Assembly (NCBI GenBank): GCA_947624435.1
Contig: CANQKE010000029.1
Coordinates: 1 to 32,236, forward strand
Length of the DNA stretch: 32,236 bases
Origin: an uncultured Ruminiclostridium sp.
Lineage (GTDB): Bacteria; Bacillota; Clostridia; Oscillospirales; Ruminococcaceae
Reading direction: 5' to 3'
Positions 23,747 to 32,154 of the stretch are shown here, piece after piece. The notes below the pieces were generated by a model. The model ran no database searches. It saw only the letters and a program-made list of their open reading frames with translations, and was not told where the DNA came from. Numbering within the stretch: position 1 is the stretch's first letter; the number at the start of each line of letters is the position of its first letter. The translations under genes were made by a program, and so were the position numbers.

Positions 23747-25537
23747 ATTGCCGACCTTAGCGACAAATTTTATATTATTATCTTTTGCGTATTTCTCAGC
23801 GGTCGAGCCGATGTAACCATAAATTACAAGATCATCGCTGTGCCCATAAAAAGCACCTTCTCCTATATTTGTCACGCTGTCGGGTATGGTTATTGAAGTA
23901 AGACTTGAACAATTCTCAAAAGCATAATTTCCTATACTCTTCACGCTATCAGGTATGGTTATTGATGTAAGACTATAGCAACGCTCAAAAGTATAATCTC
24001 CTATACTTGGCACACCGTCAGGTATATTTATTGCGGTAAGGCTTGAACACTCGTCAAAAGCATAATCTCCTATACTCTTCACGCTGTCGGGTATAGTTAT
24101 TGAGGTAAGGCCTTTACAAAACCTAAAAGCAAAATCTCCTATGCTCGTCACGCTGTCAGGTATGGTTATTGAGGTAAGACTTGAACAATCCTCAAAAGTC
24201 GCGTCTCCTATACTCGTTACACCGTCAGGTATATTTATTGTGGTAAGGCTTGAACAACCGTTAAAAGCGCCATCTTCTATACTAGTAACGCTGTCGGGTA
24301 TGGTTATTGAAGTAAGGCTTGAACAGTCAAAAAAAGCCCAACCTCCTATACTTGTCACACTGTCAGGTATGGTTATTGGAGTAAGGATTGAACAATACCA
24401 AAAAGCATGCTCTCCTATACTTGTAACACTGTCAGGTATAGTTATTGAGGTAAGATTGCGACAAGATTCAAAAGCATCATCAGCTATGCCTACGGTTCCG
24501 CTTTTTATGGTTGCGATTTCTGCGTTTTCATCACAATCAATTACCCATTTCCCTGCATACTTTACTGTTGTTGTTTGATTATAAAGAAAAGGAGTGCCTG
24601 AAAACGCATAACTTCCTATGCTCGTAATGCTGTCGGGTATGGTTATTGAGGTAAGGCTTTTGCAAGAAGCAAAAGCTCCGCCCACTATTCCTACAGTACC
24701 GCTTTTTATGGTTGCGGTTTTTGCATTTTCATCACAATCAACAACCCATTTTCCGGCATATTTTACCGTGGTTGTCTGATTGTCAAGAAACGGAGCACCC
24801 CAAAATGGGTTGCTTCCCATATTTGTAATGCTGTCGGGTATTTTGACGGAGGAAAGGCTTGTACAACCGTAAAACGCACGATCTCCTATACTCGTAATGC
24901 TGTCGGGTATTGTTATTGATTCAAGACTTGAACAACCCACAAAAGTCTCAGAAAATATAATTTTCACGCTGTCGGGTATATTTATTGAGGTAAGGCCTTC
25001 ACAAAACTTAAAAGCATTAGCTCCTATGCTCGTAACTCCGTCGGGTATTATATACCCTCCCTCTTTACCCGTAGGATATTCTATAATTTCAGTCAGGTCT
25101 TTATTAAACAACACACCATCTTTTGAAGTATAATTCGCGTTATTCTTATCTACAGTTATTGAGACAAGGAAATAGCAATATAAAAAAGTGCTATCGTCTA
25201 TACGCGTCACACTGCTAGGTATTGTTATTGAGGTAATGCTTGAGAAATTAAAAGCATAAGATTCTATGCTCGTAACTCCGTCGGGTATGGCTACAGAGGT
25301 AATGCTATCACAATATGCAAAAGCCCAACTTCCTATCCTTGTCACCTTTTTACCGTCAATAGTTGCAGGTACAGTCAAATCGGTCGCATTTCCGGTATAG
25401 TCGGTTATCTCGACCGTTCCGTCGTAAAGTATGCGATATTCATAGTCCCCGCTTGTTTCCGCGCCGGCGCATAAAGCACACGCCGCGCAAATTGTCAGGG
25501 CGCCTATAAGCACCGCTAACATCTTCTTAAATATCAT
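22655..25537 (-). CDS. Secreted BspA-type leucine-rich repeat protein with four Fn3 domains
   Basis: This 960-residue protein is counted from ATG 25537, with GGAGG close upstream. A signal peptide is visible (MIFKKMLAVLIGALTICAAC to CAGAE). After a short beta segment, about 20 units of 23 residues follow (SITIPDSVTSIGDYAF, then CSSLT), the LRR_5 type of BspA surface proteins. Two units are interrupted by an insert with TTTVKYAGKWVVDCDENA. Residues 598-960 form four Fn3 domains of 89-92 residues; the middle two are almost identical. There is no LPxTG motif, dockerin or S-layer domain, so it is probably released or held by the Fn3 region. Such proteins bind host or polysaccharide ligands; the target here is unknown. 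It is transcribed divergently from the propeller-like gene. Confidence 0.88.
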   Translation of the reverse strand: MIFKKMLAVLIGALTICAACALCAGAETSGDYEYRILYDGTVEITDYTGNATDLTVPATIDGKKVTRIGSWAFAYCDSITSVAIPDGVTSIESYAFNFSSITSITIPSSVTRIDDSTFLYCYFLVSITVDKNNANYTSKDGVLFNKDLTEIIEYPTGKEGGYIIPDGVTSIGANAFKFCEGLTSINIPDSVKIIFSETFVGCSSLESITIPDSITSIGDRAFYGCTSLSSVKIPDSITNMGSNPFWGAPFLDNQTTTVKYAGKWVVDCDENAKTATIKSGTVGIVGGAFASCKSLTSITIPDSITSIGSYAFSGTPFLYNQTTTVKYAGKWVIDCDENAEIATIKSGTVGIADDAFESCRNLTSITIPDSVTSIGEHAFWYCSILTPITIPDSVTSIGGWAFFDCSSLTSITIPDSVTSIEDGAFNGCSSLTTINIPDGVTSIGDATFEDCSSLTSITIPDSVTSIGDFAFRFCKGLTSITIPDSVKSIGDYAFDECSSLTAINIPDGVPSIGDYTFERCYSLTSITIPDSVKSIGNYAFENCSSLTSITIPDSVTNIGEGAFYGHSDDLVIYGYIGSTAEKYAKDNNIKFVAKVGNISKFSLVSRGVNSLKLSWSKASGASGYELEIQKNGKWSKAATINSGSTVSYTITGLSAGTYYPLRVRAFVKSGENTVYSAWKTGSANTSPSNMTGFKLASRGVNSVKLSWTKNSSASGYQVGVYKGGKWVSYTVKGNGTTSYTVKSLSAGTKYSVRVRAYKTNGSSTIYGAWKTGSVNTSPSNMTGFKLASRGVNSVKLSWTKNASASGYQVGVYKGGKWVSYTVKGNSTTSYTVKSLSAGTKYNVRVRAYKTNGSSTIYGAWKTGSVNTSPSNMTGFKLKSKTTSSMTLQWSKNASATGYQLQIQKNGKWVSYTIKSAKTTSYTIKSLAKNTKYSVRIRAYKTSGSSTIYGAWKNGSASTKK
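23870..25345 (-). repeat. Tandem 69-base LRR-coding repeats
   Basis: About 20 degenerate copies of a 69-base unit encode 23-residue leucine-rich repeats with the core ITIPDSVTSIGDYAF. Spacing breaks only where the two KYAGKW inserts occur. This is coding repetition, not a CRISPR array. Confidence 0.85.
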
Positions 25538-25582
25538 ATCTTCCTCCGTTCCCTGCCGATGGCAGTGATTTATTTCCATTTT

Positions 25583-25611
25583 ATTTTATCACAAAATTAT
25601 ATGTTTGTCAA
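25583..25611 (-). promoter_or_regulatory. Promoter of the LRR/Fn3 gene
   Basis: TTGACA (25611-25606) and TAAAAT (25588-25583), 17 bases apart, are preceded by TTTTATCGCAT. The same arrangement, TTTTATCGAATTTGACA with 17 bases to TAAAAT, occurs before the GH5 gene, so the two are probably co-regulated. Confidence 0.8.
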
Positions 25612-25702
25612 ATGCGATAAAATTATTTTTGAAATCACGTATAATATTTACATTATATAGTATTAGTGGCACGGCGGAAATATCCGGCTCCGATATTAAA
25701 GC

Positions 25703-25731
25703 TTGACACTGTTACCAAATAATGTTATAAT
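25703..25731 (+). promoter_or_regulatory. Consensus promoter of the propeller/LRR/Fn3 gene
   Basis: TTGACA (25703-25708) and TATAAT (25726-25731) are 17 bases apart, with TGT giving an extended -10. It is a full sigma-A consensus. The leader is about 39 bases. The gap to the divergent promoter at 25611 holds nothing else that I recognise. Confidence 0.88.
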
Positions 25732-25771
25732 ATTAGCGAATATATGCACTTTATGTGTAGAGGAGGAAAAC

Positions 25772-25780
25772 ATGAAATGA
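25772..25780 (+). CDS. Two-codon leader frame overlapping the main start
   Basis: ATGAAATGA encodes Met-Lys-stop. AGGAGG (25761-25766) is five bases before this ATG and ten before the main ATG at 25777, whose ATGA overlaps the stop. Initiation at the first and reinitiation at the second is possible; it may also be chance. Confidence 0.35.
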   Translation: MK

Positions 25781-28700
25781 AAAAATTTATCAGCTTATCC
25801 ATTGCCTTGATATCGTTCTTGCTTTTTGAGATGTTCGCACCTGCAAATTTAACGGTGACGCCGCTGCGGGCGGATGCCGCCGGAAATTTACTGCCTACGG
25901 GAAAGGATAACCTTCCAACTCCTCGGTTGATCAGCTCCTCTGATCTTGTCGCCACAAAAGCCGGCCTTATGCGGGTGTTTTACGACGGCAGCAAGATCCG
26001 AATCGAAAATTATGATGATTCCTTTCAGATACAAAGCAAAAAATCTCTGGACATGGAACTTAGTCTGTGGGGAGGATTTTACGCGGGTTCGGACTCCTAT
26101 TATATTGTAGAAGGGCAGAATAATACCGAGGAAGACGACGACGCCGAAGTCATCCGGGTAATTCGCTACGACACCTCCTGGAACCGCAAAGGCGCGGCAA
26201 AGATCACCGGCAACCCGCAGCTGTTCGGCGGCGATGTTCGCTATCCCTTTGACTATGGTTGTGTGGAAATGACGGAATACAACGGAAAGCTGTATGTCGT
26301 TACCGGTCACGAGGGCTATGTAGATCCTATGTATAATCAGGGACATCAGGGCTTTTTGATGTTAGAAGTGGACGAAGCCACCATGACTGGCCAGATCGTT
26401 GACTGCGATCATTGGCACTCCTTTGCTCAATATATCGCGAATAAAGGCTCCGATCTCTATGTGTTAGAGCAGAGCGAGGGCTCACGCTGCACCAAACTTT
26501 CCCGATACAGAACGGGGGATTTGTACAATTCCGACTCTATCCCCGTTCTTAATTACGGAGGTTCCCGTGATTCCGCCTGGGCTATTGCGTGCTGTGCCAG
26601 TGTGGACGGCATGGCTCTCTCCGATAAAAATATACTGTGTTTAGGTACCTCCATCGATCAGGATAATTACGATAATGCTACCTCCTATACACCGTATAAT
26701 ATTTATCTGACGATCACTCCCATGGCCGATTTTACCGAGGACGCTACCAAGGTAAAATGGCTCACCGATTATACCGACGAAGGAAAGAGCTTTTTAGGAG
26801 CTAAAATAACCAAGATCAACGATGATCGGTTCATGATCTCCTGGGAGGAATACAACCCAATCCAAACGGCGAGCACAGATGATTCCCTTTCGGGATCGGT
26901 GCTTCATTATCTGTTTGTCAATGGCAGCGGAGAAAAATTGACTAAAGAATTTACAGCGGCGGCTCCCATTTCGGATTGTCAGCCTATTGTTAAGGATTCT
27001 AAAGTGTTCTATTACGCCTCCAACGGCAGCATGGTGAATTTTTACACTATCGATGCGAATACCGGCGCTTTCAGCAAAAAATCTTACCGTGTGGCGGGAG
27101 AAAACGCCACATGGTCGTATAAAAACGGCACGTTGACAATTTCGGGCACGGGAGCGATCTCTGTAAGGAATTCGGTTTACCGAAACCCGTGGCAGGCACT
27201 CAGGGAGCAGGTGACTAAGCTGGTCATAAACAGCGGGATCACTTCTATTTCCGATGAAGCCTTTAATTACTTTGACAAATTAACAGAGGTAGATATCGCC
27301 TCCGGTGTTAAGAGTATCGGCAATAAGGCTTTTGCCTACAATCCGGAATTGGAAAAAATCACGATACCCGCCAGCGTGACGCAGATAGGAGAAGATGCTC
27401 TGTGGACGGGCTCTTATTGGATCAGCGACCACAGCCATGTGGTCTATGCAACGATCTACGGCAAGGCCGGCTCTTATGCCCAGACTTATGCCAAAAATAA
27501 CAAAATTATATTTTCAGCGGTATTGGACACGCCGAAGCTGAACAAGGTAGAAAATACCGCGACAGGCGTTAAGATAAGCTGGGGCGAAGTGTCAGGCGCC
27601 AAAAAATACCGTGTGTTCTACAATACCGCCTCCGGTTGGAAAAAGATCGCAGATACTACCGGCACCAGCTACACCTGGAAAGGCGCAAAGAGCGGCACTG
27701 AGTACAGCTTTACGGTGCGATGCGTCGATCTTGACGGAACATATACCAGCTCTTATGATAAAACAGGAAAGAGCATTACCTATATTGCGGCCCCCGGTAA
27801 ACTCGCCGCCGAAAGCGTAAACGGCGGTATCAAGGTAAGCTGGAACAAGGTGGACGGAGCCGCGAAATACCGTGTATATTACAAAACCGGAAACGGCAGC
27901 TGGACTAAAATAGCGGACACGACTTCGACAAGCTATACCTGGAAAGGCGCAAAGGCCGGCACCACCTATAAATTTACGGTAAGATGCTTAAGCAGCGATG
28001 CAAAATACTTTACCAGCAGCTATAACTCCACCGGAGTTTCCGCAAAATATATAGCCACTCCAAAGCTGACGTCGGTCGCTAACACCTCGTCGGGAGTAAA
28101 GCTCAGCTGGAATTCCTCCAAAGGCGCGGCGAAATACCGAGTATTTTACAAGACCGCGTCCGGCTGGAAAAAGATCGCCGATATCACCTCGACAAGCTAC
28201 ACCTGGAAAGGCGCTAAAAGCGGCACGACCTACACCTTTACCGTAAGATGCGTAAGCAGCGATTCCAAGAGCTTTACCAGCGGATATGACAGCACCGGCA
28301 AAACGCTGAAACGTCTTGCCCAGCCGAATATTTCCAATCTGGAGGTCAATAATTCCGGCGTAAAAATAACCTGGAACAAGGTAGCGGGCGCGTCGACCTA
28401 CAAGGTATATTACAAAACCGCTTCGGGCTGGAAGCAGCTTAGGAACACCGCCTCGAACTCCTGCACAATAAACGCGACAATGAACAAAAGCTACACCTAT
28501 ACGGTAAAAGCGGTCAGCGGAAGTTATAACAGCAGCTACAATTCTTCCGGCAGTACGATAAAGAGGATAAATACCCCTGCAAAGCCTACCGCCGTCAAAA
28601 CGTCCACCGGATATAAATTATCCTGGAATAAGATCACCGGCGCAGGAAAATACAGGATATATTACAAAACCGCTAACGGAAGCTGGAAAAAGCTCTCAGA

Positions 28701-28836
28701 TACGACTTCCACGAGCTACACCTGGAACAATATGCCTAAAGGAACTACCTACTATGTTACCGTAAGATGCCTAAGCGCCGACGGAAAACAATTCACCAGC
28801 GGTTACAATACCACCGGCACTTCGATAAAACGATAA
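25777..28836 (+). CDS. Secreted propeller-like / LRR / five-Fn3 protein
   Basis: This 1019-residue protein is counted from ATG 25777 (MKKFISLSIALISFLLFEMF), a clear signal peptide. Residues 35 to about 430 are beta-rich with repeating short blades (LMRVFYDGSKIRIENYDD, YNGKLYVVTGHEGYVDP, SDLYVLEQSEGSRCTKL), suggesting a beta-propeller; I do not recognise a named family. Residues 440-560 hold a few LRR_5-like units (LVINSGITSISDEAF, IASGVKSIGNKAFAYN). From about 582 five Fn3 domains follow, with cores SGAKKYRVFYNTASGWKKI and TSYTWKGAKSG. These Fn3 modules differ from those of the neighbouring genes. No anchor motif is seen. An extracellular binding or adhesion role is inferred. It has its own strong promoter and a terminator at 28888. 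Confidence 0.82.
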   Translation: MKKFISLSIALISFLLFEMFAPANLTVTPLRADAAGNLLPTGKDNLPTPRLISSSDLVATKAGLMRVFYDGSKIRIENYDDSFQIQSKKSLDMELSLWGGFYAGSDSYYIVEGQNNTEEDDDAEVIRVIRYDTSWNRKGAAKITGNPQLFGGDVRYPFDYGCVEMTEYNGKLYVVTGHEGYVDPMYNQGHQGFLMLEVDEATMTGQIVDCDHWHSFAQYIANKGSDLYVLEQSEGSRCTKLSRYRTGDLYNSDSIPVLNYGGSRDSAWAIACCASVDGMALSDKNILCLGTSIDQDNYDNATSYTPYNIYLTITPMADFTEDATKVKWLTDYTDEGKSFLGAKITKINDDRFMISWEEYNPIQTASTDDSLSGSVLHYLFVNGSGEKLTKEFTAAAPISDCQPIVKDSKVFYYASNGSMVNFYTIDANTGAFSKKSYRVAGENATWSYKNGTLTISGTGAISVRNSVYRNPWQALREQVTKLVINSGITSISDEAFNYFDKLTEVDIASGVKSIGNKAFAYNPELEKITIPASVTQIGEDALWTGSYWISDHSHVVYATIYGKAGSYAQTYAKNNKIIFSAVLDTPKLNKVENTATGVKISWGEVSGAKKYRVFYNTASGWKKIADTTGTSYTWKGAKSGTEYSFTVRCVDLDGTYTSSYDKTGKSITYIAAPGKLAAESVNGGIKVSWNKVDGAAKYRVYYKTGNGSWTKIADTTSTSYTWKGAKAGTTYKFTVRCLSSDAKYFTSSYNSTGVSAKYIATPKLTSVANTSSGVKLSWNSSKGAAKYRVFYKTASGWKKIADITSTSYTWKGAKSGTTYTFTVRCVSSDSKSFTSGYDSTGKTLKRLAQPNISNLEVNNSGVKITWNKVAGASTYKVYYKTASGWKQLRNTASNSCTINATMNKSYTYTVKAVSGSYNSSYNSSGSTIKRINTPAKPTAVKTSTGYKLSWNKITGAGKYRIYYKTANGSWKKLSDTTSTSYTWNNMPKGTTYYVTVRCLSADGKQFTSGYNTTGTSIKR
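27523..28833 (+). repeat. Five tandem Fn3 modules of the propeller-like protein
   Basis: Five units of about 250 bases start LDTPKLNKVEN, IAAPGKLAAES, IATPKLTSVAN, LAQPNISNLEV and INTPAKPTAVK. Each carries YRVYYKTxxGSW-like and TSYTWKG-like cores. They form a second Fn3 subfamily, distinct from the MTGFKL type in the adjacent genes. Confidence 0.8.
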
Positions 28837-28887
28837 TATATGACCCGACTCCAAAAAGTCGGACAAAAATTCGGAAGAAAATTATAC

Positions 28888-28920
28888 AAAGCGACTAAGA
28901 GCGATCTTGGTCGCTTTTGT
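28888..28920 (+). terminator. Terminator of the propeller/LRR/Fn3 gene
   Basis: AAAGCGACTAAG pairs with CTTGGTCGCTTT (one G-U pair) around a 6-base loop, giving a 12-base stem that runs into TTTTGTT. It begins about 50 bases past the stop. A smaller hairpin, CCGACT-AGTCGG, lies at 28845-28862. Confidence 0.75.
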
Positions 28921-29058
28921 TATGCAGTGTTTATCGGCGAAAGTTCCTCCTTTTGCATAGTTTCCGGCGTGGATTTTTGCTTTCCTTTGGGCATAAAAAT
29001 ATCCCCTTTCGTCAGACTTTGATTTTGTTGTCTAACAAAAGGGGAACTTGTTCAAAAG
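28920..29058 (-). mobile_element. Relic of an IS3-like element left end with truncated ORF
   Basis: On the minus strand CCCCTTTTGTTAGAC (29044-29030) is followed after 12 bases by GTCTGACGAAAGGGG (29017-29003), then ATG at 28994 and a 24-residue frame MPKGKQKSTPETMQKEELSP ending at TAA 28920. The same end, better preserved, starts at about 32155 in the opposite orientation, where 33 bases carrying a promoter separate the two arms. Here the promoter segment is deleted and the transposase frame is cut, so the copy is dead. Its edge at about 29058 cuts into the terminator hairpin of the GH5 gene. Confidence 0.65.
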
Positions 29059-29080
29059 GGACTGCGCCGTTATTTATTCG

Positions 29081-30169
29081 TTACTTTTTAGTGGATGCCG
29101 AGCCGGTTTTCCATGCGCCGTAGATTGTGCTAGAACCGCTTGTCTTGTACGCCCTTATACGAACGCTGTACTTCGTGTTTTTAGCAAGGCTTTTTATCGT
29201 GTAAGAGGTGGTTTTCGCGCTCTTTATTGTGTAAGAAACCCACTTGCCGTTTTTCTGTATTTGCAGTTGGTAGCCGGTAGCGCTTGAGTTCTTGCTCCAC
29301 TGCAAGGTAAGCGAGCTTGTAGTCTTGCTTTTCAGCTTAAATCCTGTCATATTCGACGGCGAAGTATTTACCGATCCGGTCTTCCATGCGCCGTAGATAG
29401 TGCTAGAACCGCTGGTTTTGTATGCTCTTACGCGAACGTTGTATTTCGTTCCCGCCGATAAACCGCTGACGGTGTAAGAGGTCGTACCGTTGCCTTTAAC
29501 GGTGTAGCTTACCCACTTGCCGCCCTTGTAAACGCCGACTTGATAACCTGACGCGCTGGTGTTTTTAGTCCATGATAATTTGACGGAATTTACCCCGCGC
29601 GACGCTAATTTGAACCCGGTCATATTCGACGGCGAAGTGTTCACCGAGCCGGTCTTCCATGCGCCGTAGATGGTGCTTGAACCGTTGGTTTTATAAGCAC
29701 GAACGCGAACGTTGTATTTCGTTCCTGCCGACAAACCGCTGACAGTGTAAGAAGTCGTACCGTTGCCCTTAACGGTGTAGCTTACCCACTTGCCGCCCTT
29801 GTAAACGCCGACTTGATAACCTGACGCGCTGGTATTTTTAGTCCATGACAGCTTAACGGAGTTTACCCCGCGCGAGGCTAATTTGAATCCTGTCATATTC
29901 GACGGCGCGGTGTTCACCGAGCCGGTCTTCCATACGCCGTAAATATCCTTGCCGTTTATCGTTTTGTATGCACGAACGCGAACGTTGTATTTCGTTCCTG
30001 CCGACAAACCGCTGACGGTATAAGAGGTCGTGCCGTTGCCTTTAACGGTGTAGCTTACCCACTTGCCGCCCTTGTAAACGCCTACCTGGTAACCTGACGC
30101 GGCAGCGTTTTTATTCCACGACAATTTAACTGAGTTTACCCCGCGGGACGCGAGCTTGAACCCTGTCAT
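29081..30169 (-). repeat. Four tandem Fn3 modules of the GH5 protein
   Basis: Three units of 91 residues beginning MTGFKLASRGVNSVKLSW and one of 89 beginning MTGFKLKSKTTSS. They are close to identical with one another and with modules two to four of the LRR protein, including the terminal GSASTKK. Confidence 0.85.
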
Positions 30170-32047
30170 TTCCGGCAATGACACGGTTATATCATAGGTT
30201 GTTTTCTTTCCCTGATAAGTTATAGTCAGCGTTTGCTTTTCTTTAGGCGCAGAACTGTCAAAGCCGCTTATCATGTCCTTTGTGACGTTGATAACAGGAT
30301 CCTTACCGCGGCTCATATCCGCAATTATCGTAAGGCCGCTGACATCAAGAGGTTCATCTGTAAGATACTTTGTTTTATGCCCTGTGCTGTTTACTTTGAT
30401 CCCCGTCAGCACCGGATCGGCAAGTCCGGCTTTCTCCTTAATGATCTCAAGCAGTGTCGGCCGTCCCCATTTCTGTGCGGCTTTGTCATACAGCCAATAT
30501 TCTATCTTTTCTTCGGTTACAAAGTAATCCTCCCACCAAAGGCAGGGTACGCCGTATTCCTTTGCTTTGGTATAAAAATACTCCGCCCTCGGTGCAGCGT
30601 CACTATCTTTCATTTTTTGGCTGATACCGTCTTCTCCGATAATAACGGGAACATCAGGGTGTTGCTGCTGAAATTTCGCTACGGCGTCAAACAGCTTATC
30701 TGTTTGACCGACATAGTCATACGACGGATTAACATCTTTATAATCCTGATTATTGGTGTTGTACTCCATCTCATTATAAGAATGAAGCTGTACCATAAGA
30801 CCGTCATCATCGGGCAGGACCACATCGGAAAGAAACTGATAGGTATTGTAATTTGCTACGGCAAGGCAAAGAAAACGCTGAGCATTTTTGCCGCCGCTTG
30901 CTCTTACGGTATCAACGAACATTTTGTTCATTTCGTTTACGCGCTTTACCGCGACTTCGTTCATATCATACGAAATATCTTCGTACCATTCCGTTGACGG
31001 CTCATTTGCCGTTTCAAATATCAACTGCTGCGGATAATCCTTGAAATATTCCGCTATTTGTGACCAAACCGCCTTAAATCTTTCGTTTACATATTCGGAA
31101 TATTCGTCCAGCATCCAATCTCTTTCCCAGTGGAGATCTGTCCATACGCCGTTTTTCTTTACACCGACAAATGAACGCATAAGGTAATCGTTGTGCATAT
31201 CGAGTATGCAGTATGCGCCCTTACTGAGTATGTAATCGACTTCCTCCTTTATCATATCCAGCCATTCTTTATCTATCTCAAACGTCGTGTCGTTGACAAA
31301 GGAAGTCCATGTCACGGGAAGACGGAAAACATTAGCACCCTCTTCGATAAAAAGATCGGTAAGCTTTTCCCTGTCCATTTTATAGCGGTCTTTCTGATAA
31401 AAGTATTCCGCCTTTGACCGACCTCCGGTATTGCTTTTTTGTACCGTTACCGTCGTATGCAGCACCGCTCCGTTAAGGCTGCTGCCGGGCTTAGGCGTTT
31501 CGGCGGGTGCATTTATGACATATCTGCACCAACCGTTTATATCCGGCCCTTCAGAGGTAGTGCCGGAGTATGTTTTGTTCATTGAGTCAAGCTTTACTAC
31601 CGAGCCGTCTTTTTTTACAAGCTTGCTGTCCGATAAGGTAATAGCTACCGTATAGTCGGTAGAGGTAGTCATTACGCCCAGTTCAAAAAGGCTGCCGGTC
31701 CAGTTTTTAACCGAGGAATAATCCGGCATAGCGACGCTCACCTCAAAGGTGCCGTTATACATATCGTGATATGCGAGCCAGTCAAAGCCGTCCTCGCCGA
31801 ACCATGCCGCAAGTCCAAATGTTGCCGCATTGCCGTAATCGACATATCCGTGTACGGAGCCCTGAGGGTACTCGACGTCCGCCATAAACAGGTCGCAGAG
31901 ATTTGTTCCCCAAGTCATTTCCGCGACAGCCTGAGAAGGTGTTTTGGTCACAGCGTCTTCTGCCGCTGCGGTGATACCGCCGATATTCCCGATAATAAGC
32001 ATAGCCGCCAAGCATATCGATAACGCTGAGAGCTTTTTGAACATCAT
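29081..32047 (-). CDS. Secreted GH5 endoglycanase with Ig-like and four Fn3 domains
   Basis: This 988-residue protein is counted from ATG 32047 (MMFKKLSALSICLAAMLI), a signal peptide, with GGAGG upstream. GH5 features: EMTWGTNLCDLF (first barrel strand), ANVFRLPVTWTSFV, CILDMHND, IFETANEPSTEW with the acid/base Glu, VQLHSYNE and VPVIIGEDGIS with the nucleophile Glu, then LWWEDYF. Both catalytic residues are present. Between the first strand and the next, about 150 extra residues (YGNAATFGLAAWFGEDGFDW and on) look like a beta-sandwich, perhaps carbohydrate-binding. After the barrel comes a bacterial Ig-like group 3 domain (LTGIKVNSTGHKTKYL) and, from residue 627, four Fn3 domains. It probably cuts beta-glucans or mannans outside the cell; the substrate is not resolved. 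No dockerin is seen. Confidence 0.9.
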   Translation of the reverse strand: MMFKKLSALSICLAAMLIIGNIGGITAAAEDAVTKTPSQAVAEMTWGTNLCDLFMADVEYPQGSVHGYVDYGNAATFGLAAWFGEDGFDWLAYHDMYNGTFEVSVAMPDYSSVKNWTGSLFELGVMTTSTDYTVAITLSDSKLVKKDGSVVKLDSMNKTYSGTTSEGPDINGWCRYVINAPAETPKPGSSLNGAVLHTTVTVQKSNTGGRSKAEYFYQKDRYKMDREKLTDLFIEEGANVFRLPVTWTSFVNDTTFEIDKEWLDMIKEEVDYILSKGAYCILDMHNDYLMRSFVGVKKNGVWTDLHWERDWMLDEYSEYVNERFKAVWSQIAEYFKDYPQQLIFETANEPSTEWYEDISYDMNEVAVKRVNEMNKMFVDTVRASGGKNAQRFLCLAVANYNTYQFLSDVVLPDDDGLMVQLHSYNEMEYNTNNQDYKDVNPSYDYVGQTDKLFDAVAKFQQQHPDVPVIIGEDGISQKMKDSDAAPRAEYFYTKAKEYGVPCLWWEDYFVTEEKIEYWLYDKAAQKWGRPTLLEIIKEKAGLADPVLTGIKVNSTGHKTKYLTDEPLDVSGLTIIADMSRGKDPVINVTKDMISGFDSSAPKEKQTLTITYQGKKTTYDITVSLPEMTGFKLASRGVNSVKLSWNKNAAASGYQVGVYKGGKWVSYTVKGNGTTSYTVSGLSAGTKYNVRVRAYKTINGKDIYGVWKTGSVNTAPSNMTGFKLASRGVNSVKLSWTKNTSASGYQVGVYKGGKWVSYTVKGNGTTSYTVSGLSAGTKYNVRVRAYKTNGSSTIYGAWKTGSVNTSPSNMTGFKLASRGVNSVKLSWTKNTSASGYQVGVYKGGKWVSYTVKGNGTTSYTVSGLSAGTKYNVRVRAYKTSGSSTIYGAWKTGSVNTSPSNMTGFKLKSKTTSSLTLQWSKNSSATGYQLQIQKNGKWVSYTIKSAKTTSYTIKSLAKNTKYSVRIRAYKTSGSSTIYGAWKTGSASTKK

Positions 32048-32093
32048 ATATTCCTCCGTTCCCTGCAATTAACAGTAAAATTTTTATTATTTT

Positions 32094-32122
32094 ATTTTAA
32101 CATGAAACAGTATAAATGTCAA
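32094..32122 (-). promoter_or_regulatory. Promoter of the GH5 gene
   Basis: TTGACA (32122-32117) and TAAAAT (32099-32094) are 17 bases apart and preceded by TTTTATCGAAT, as before the LRR/Fn3 gene. The leaders also share GCAGGGAACGGAGGAA at the ribosome site. Confidence 0.8.
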
Positions 32123-32154
32123 ATTCGATAAAAAGATAACAAACAAGCTCCCCC

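Noticed and set aside
23870-25345. Regular 69-base repeats suggestive of a CRISPR array
   Set aside because: The unit is coding throughout, has no conserved repeat with variable spacers, and translates into LRR_5 motifs.
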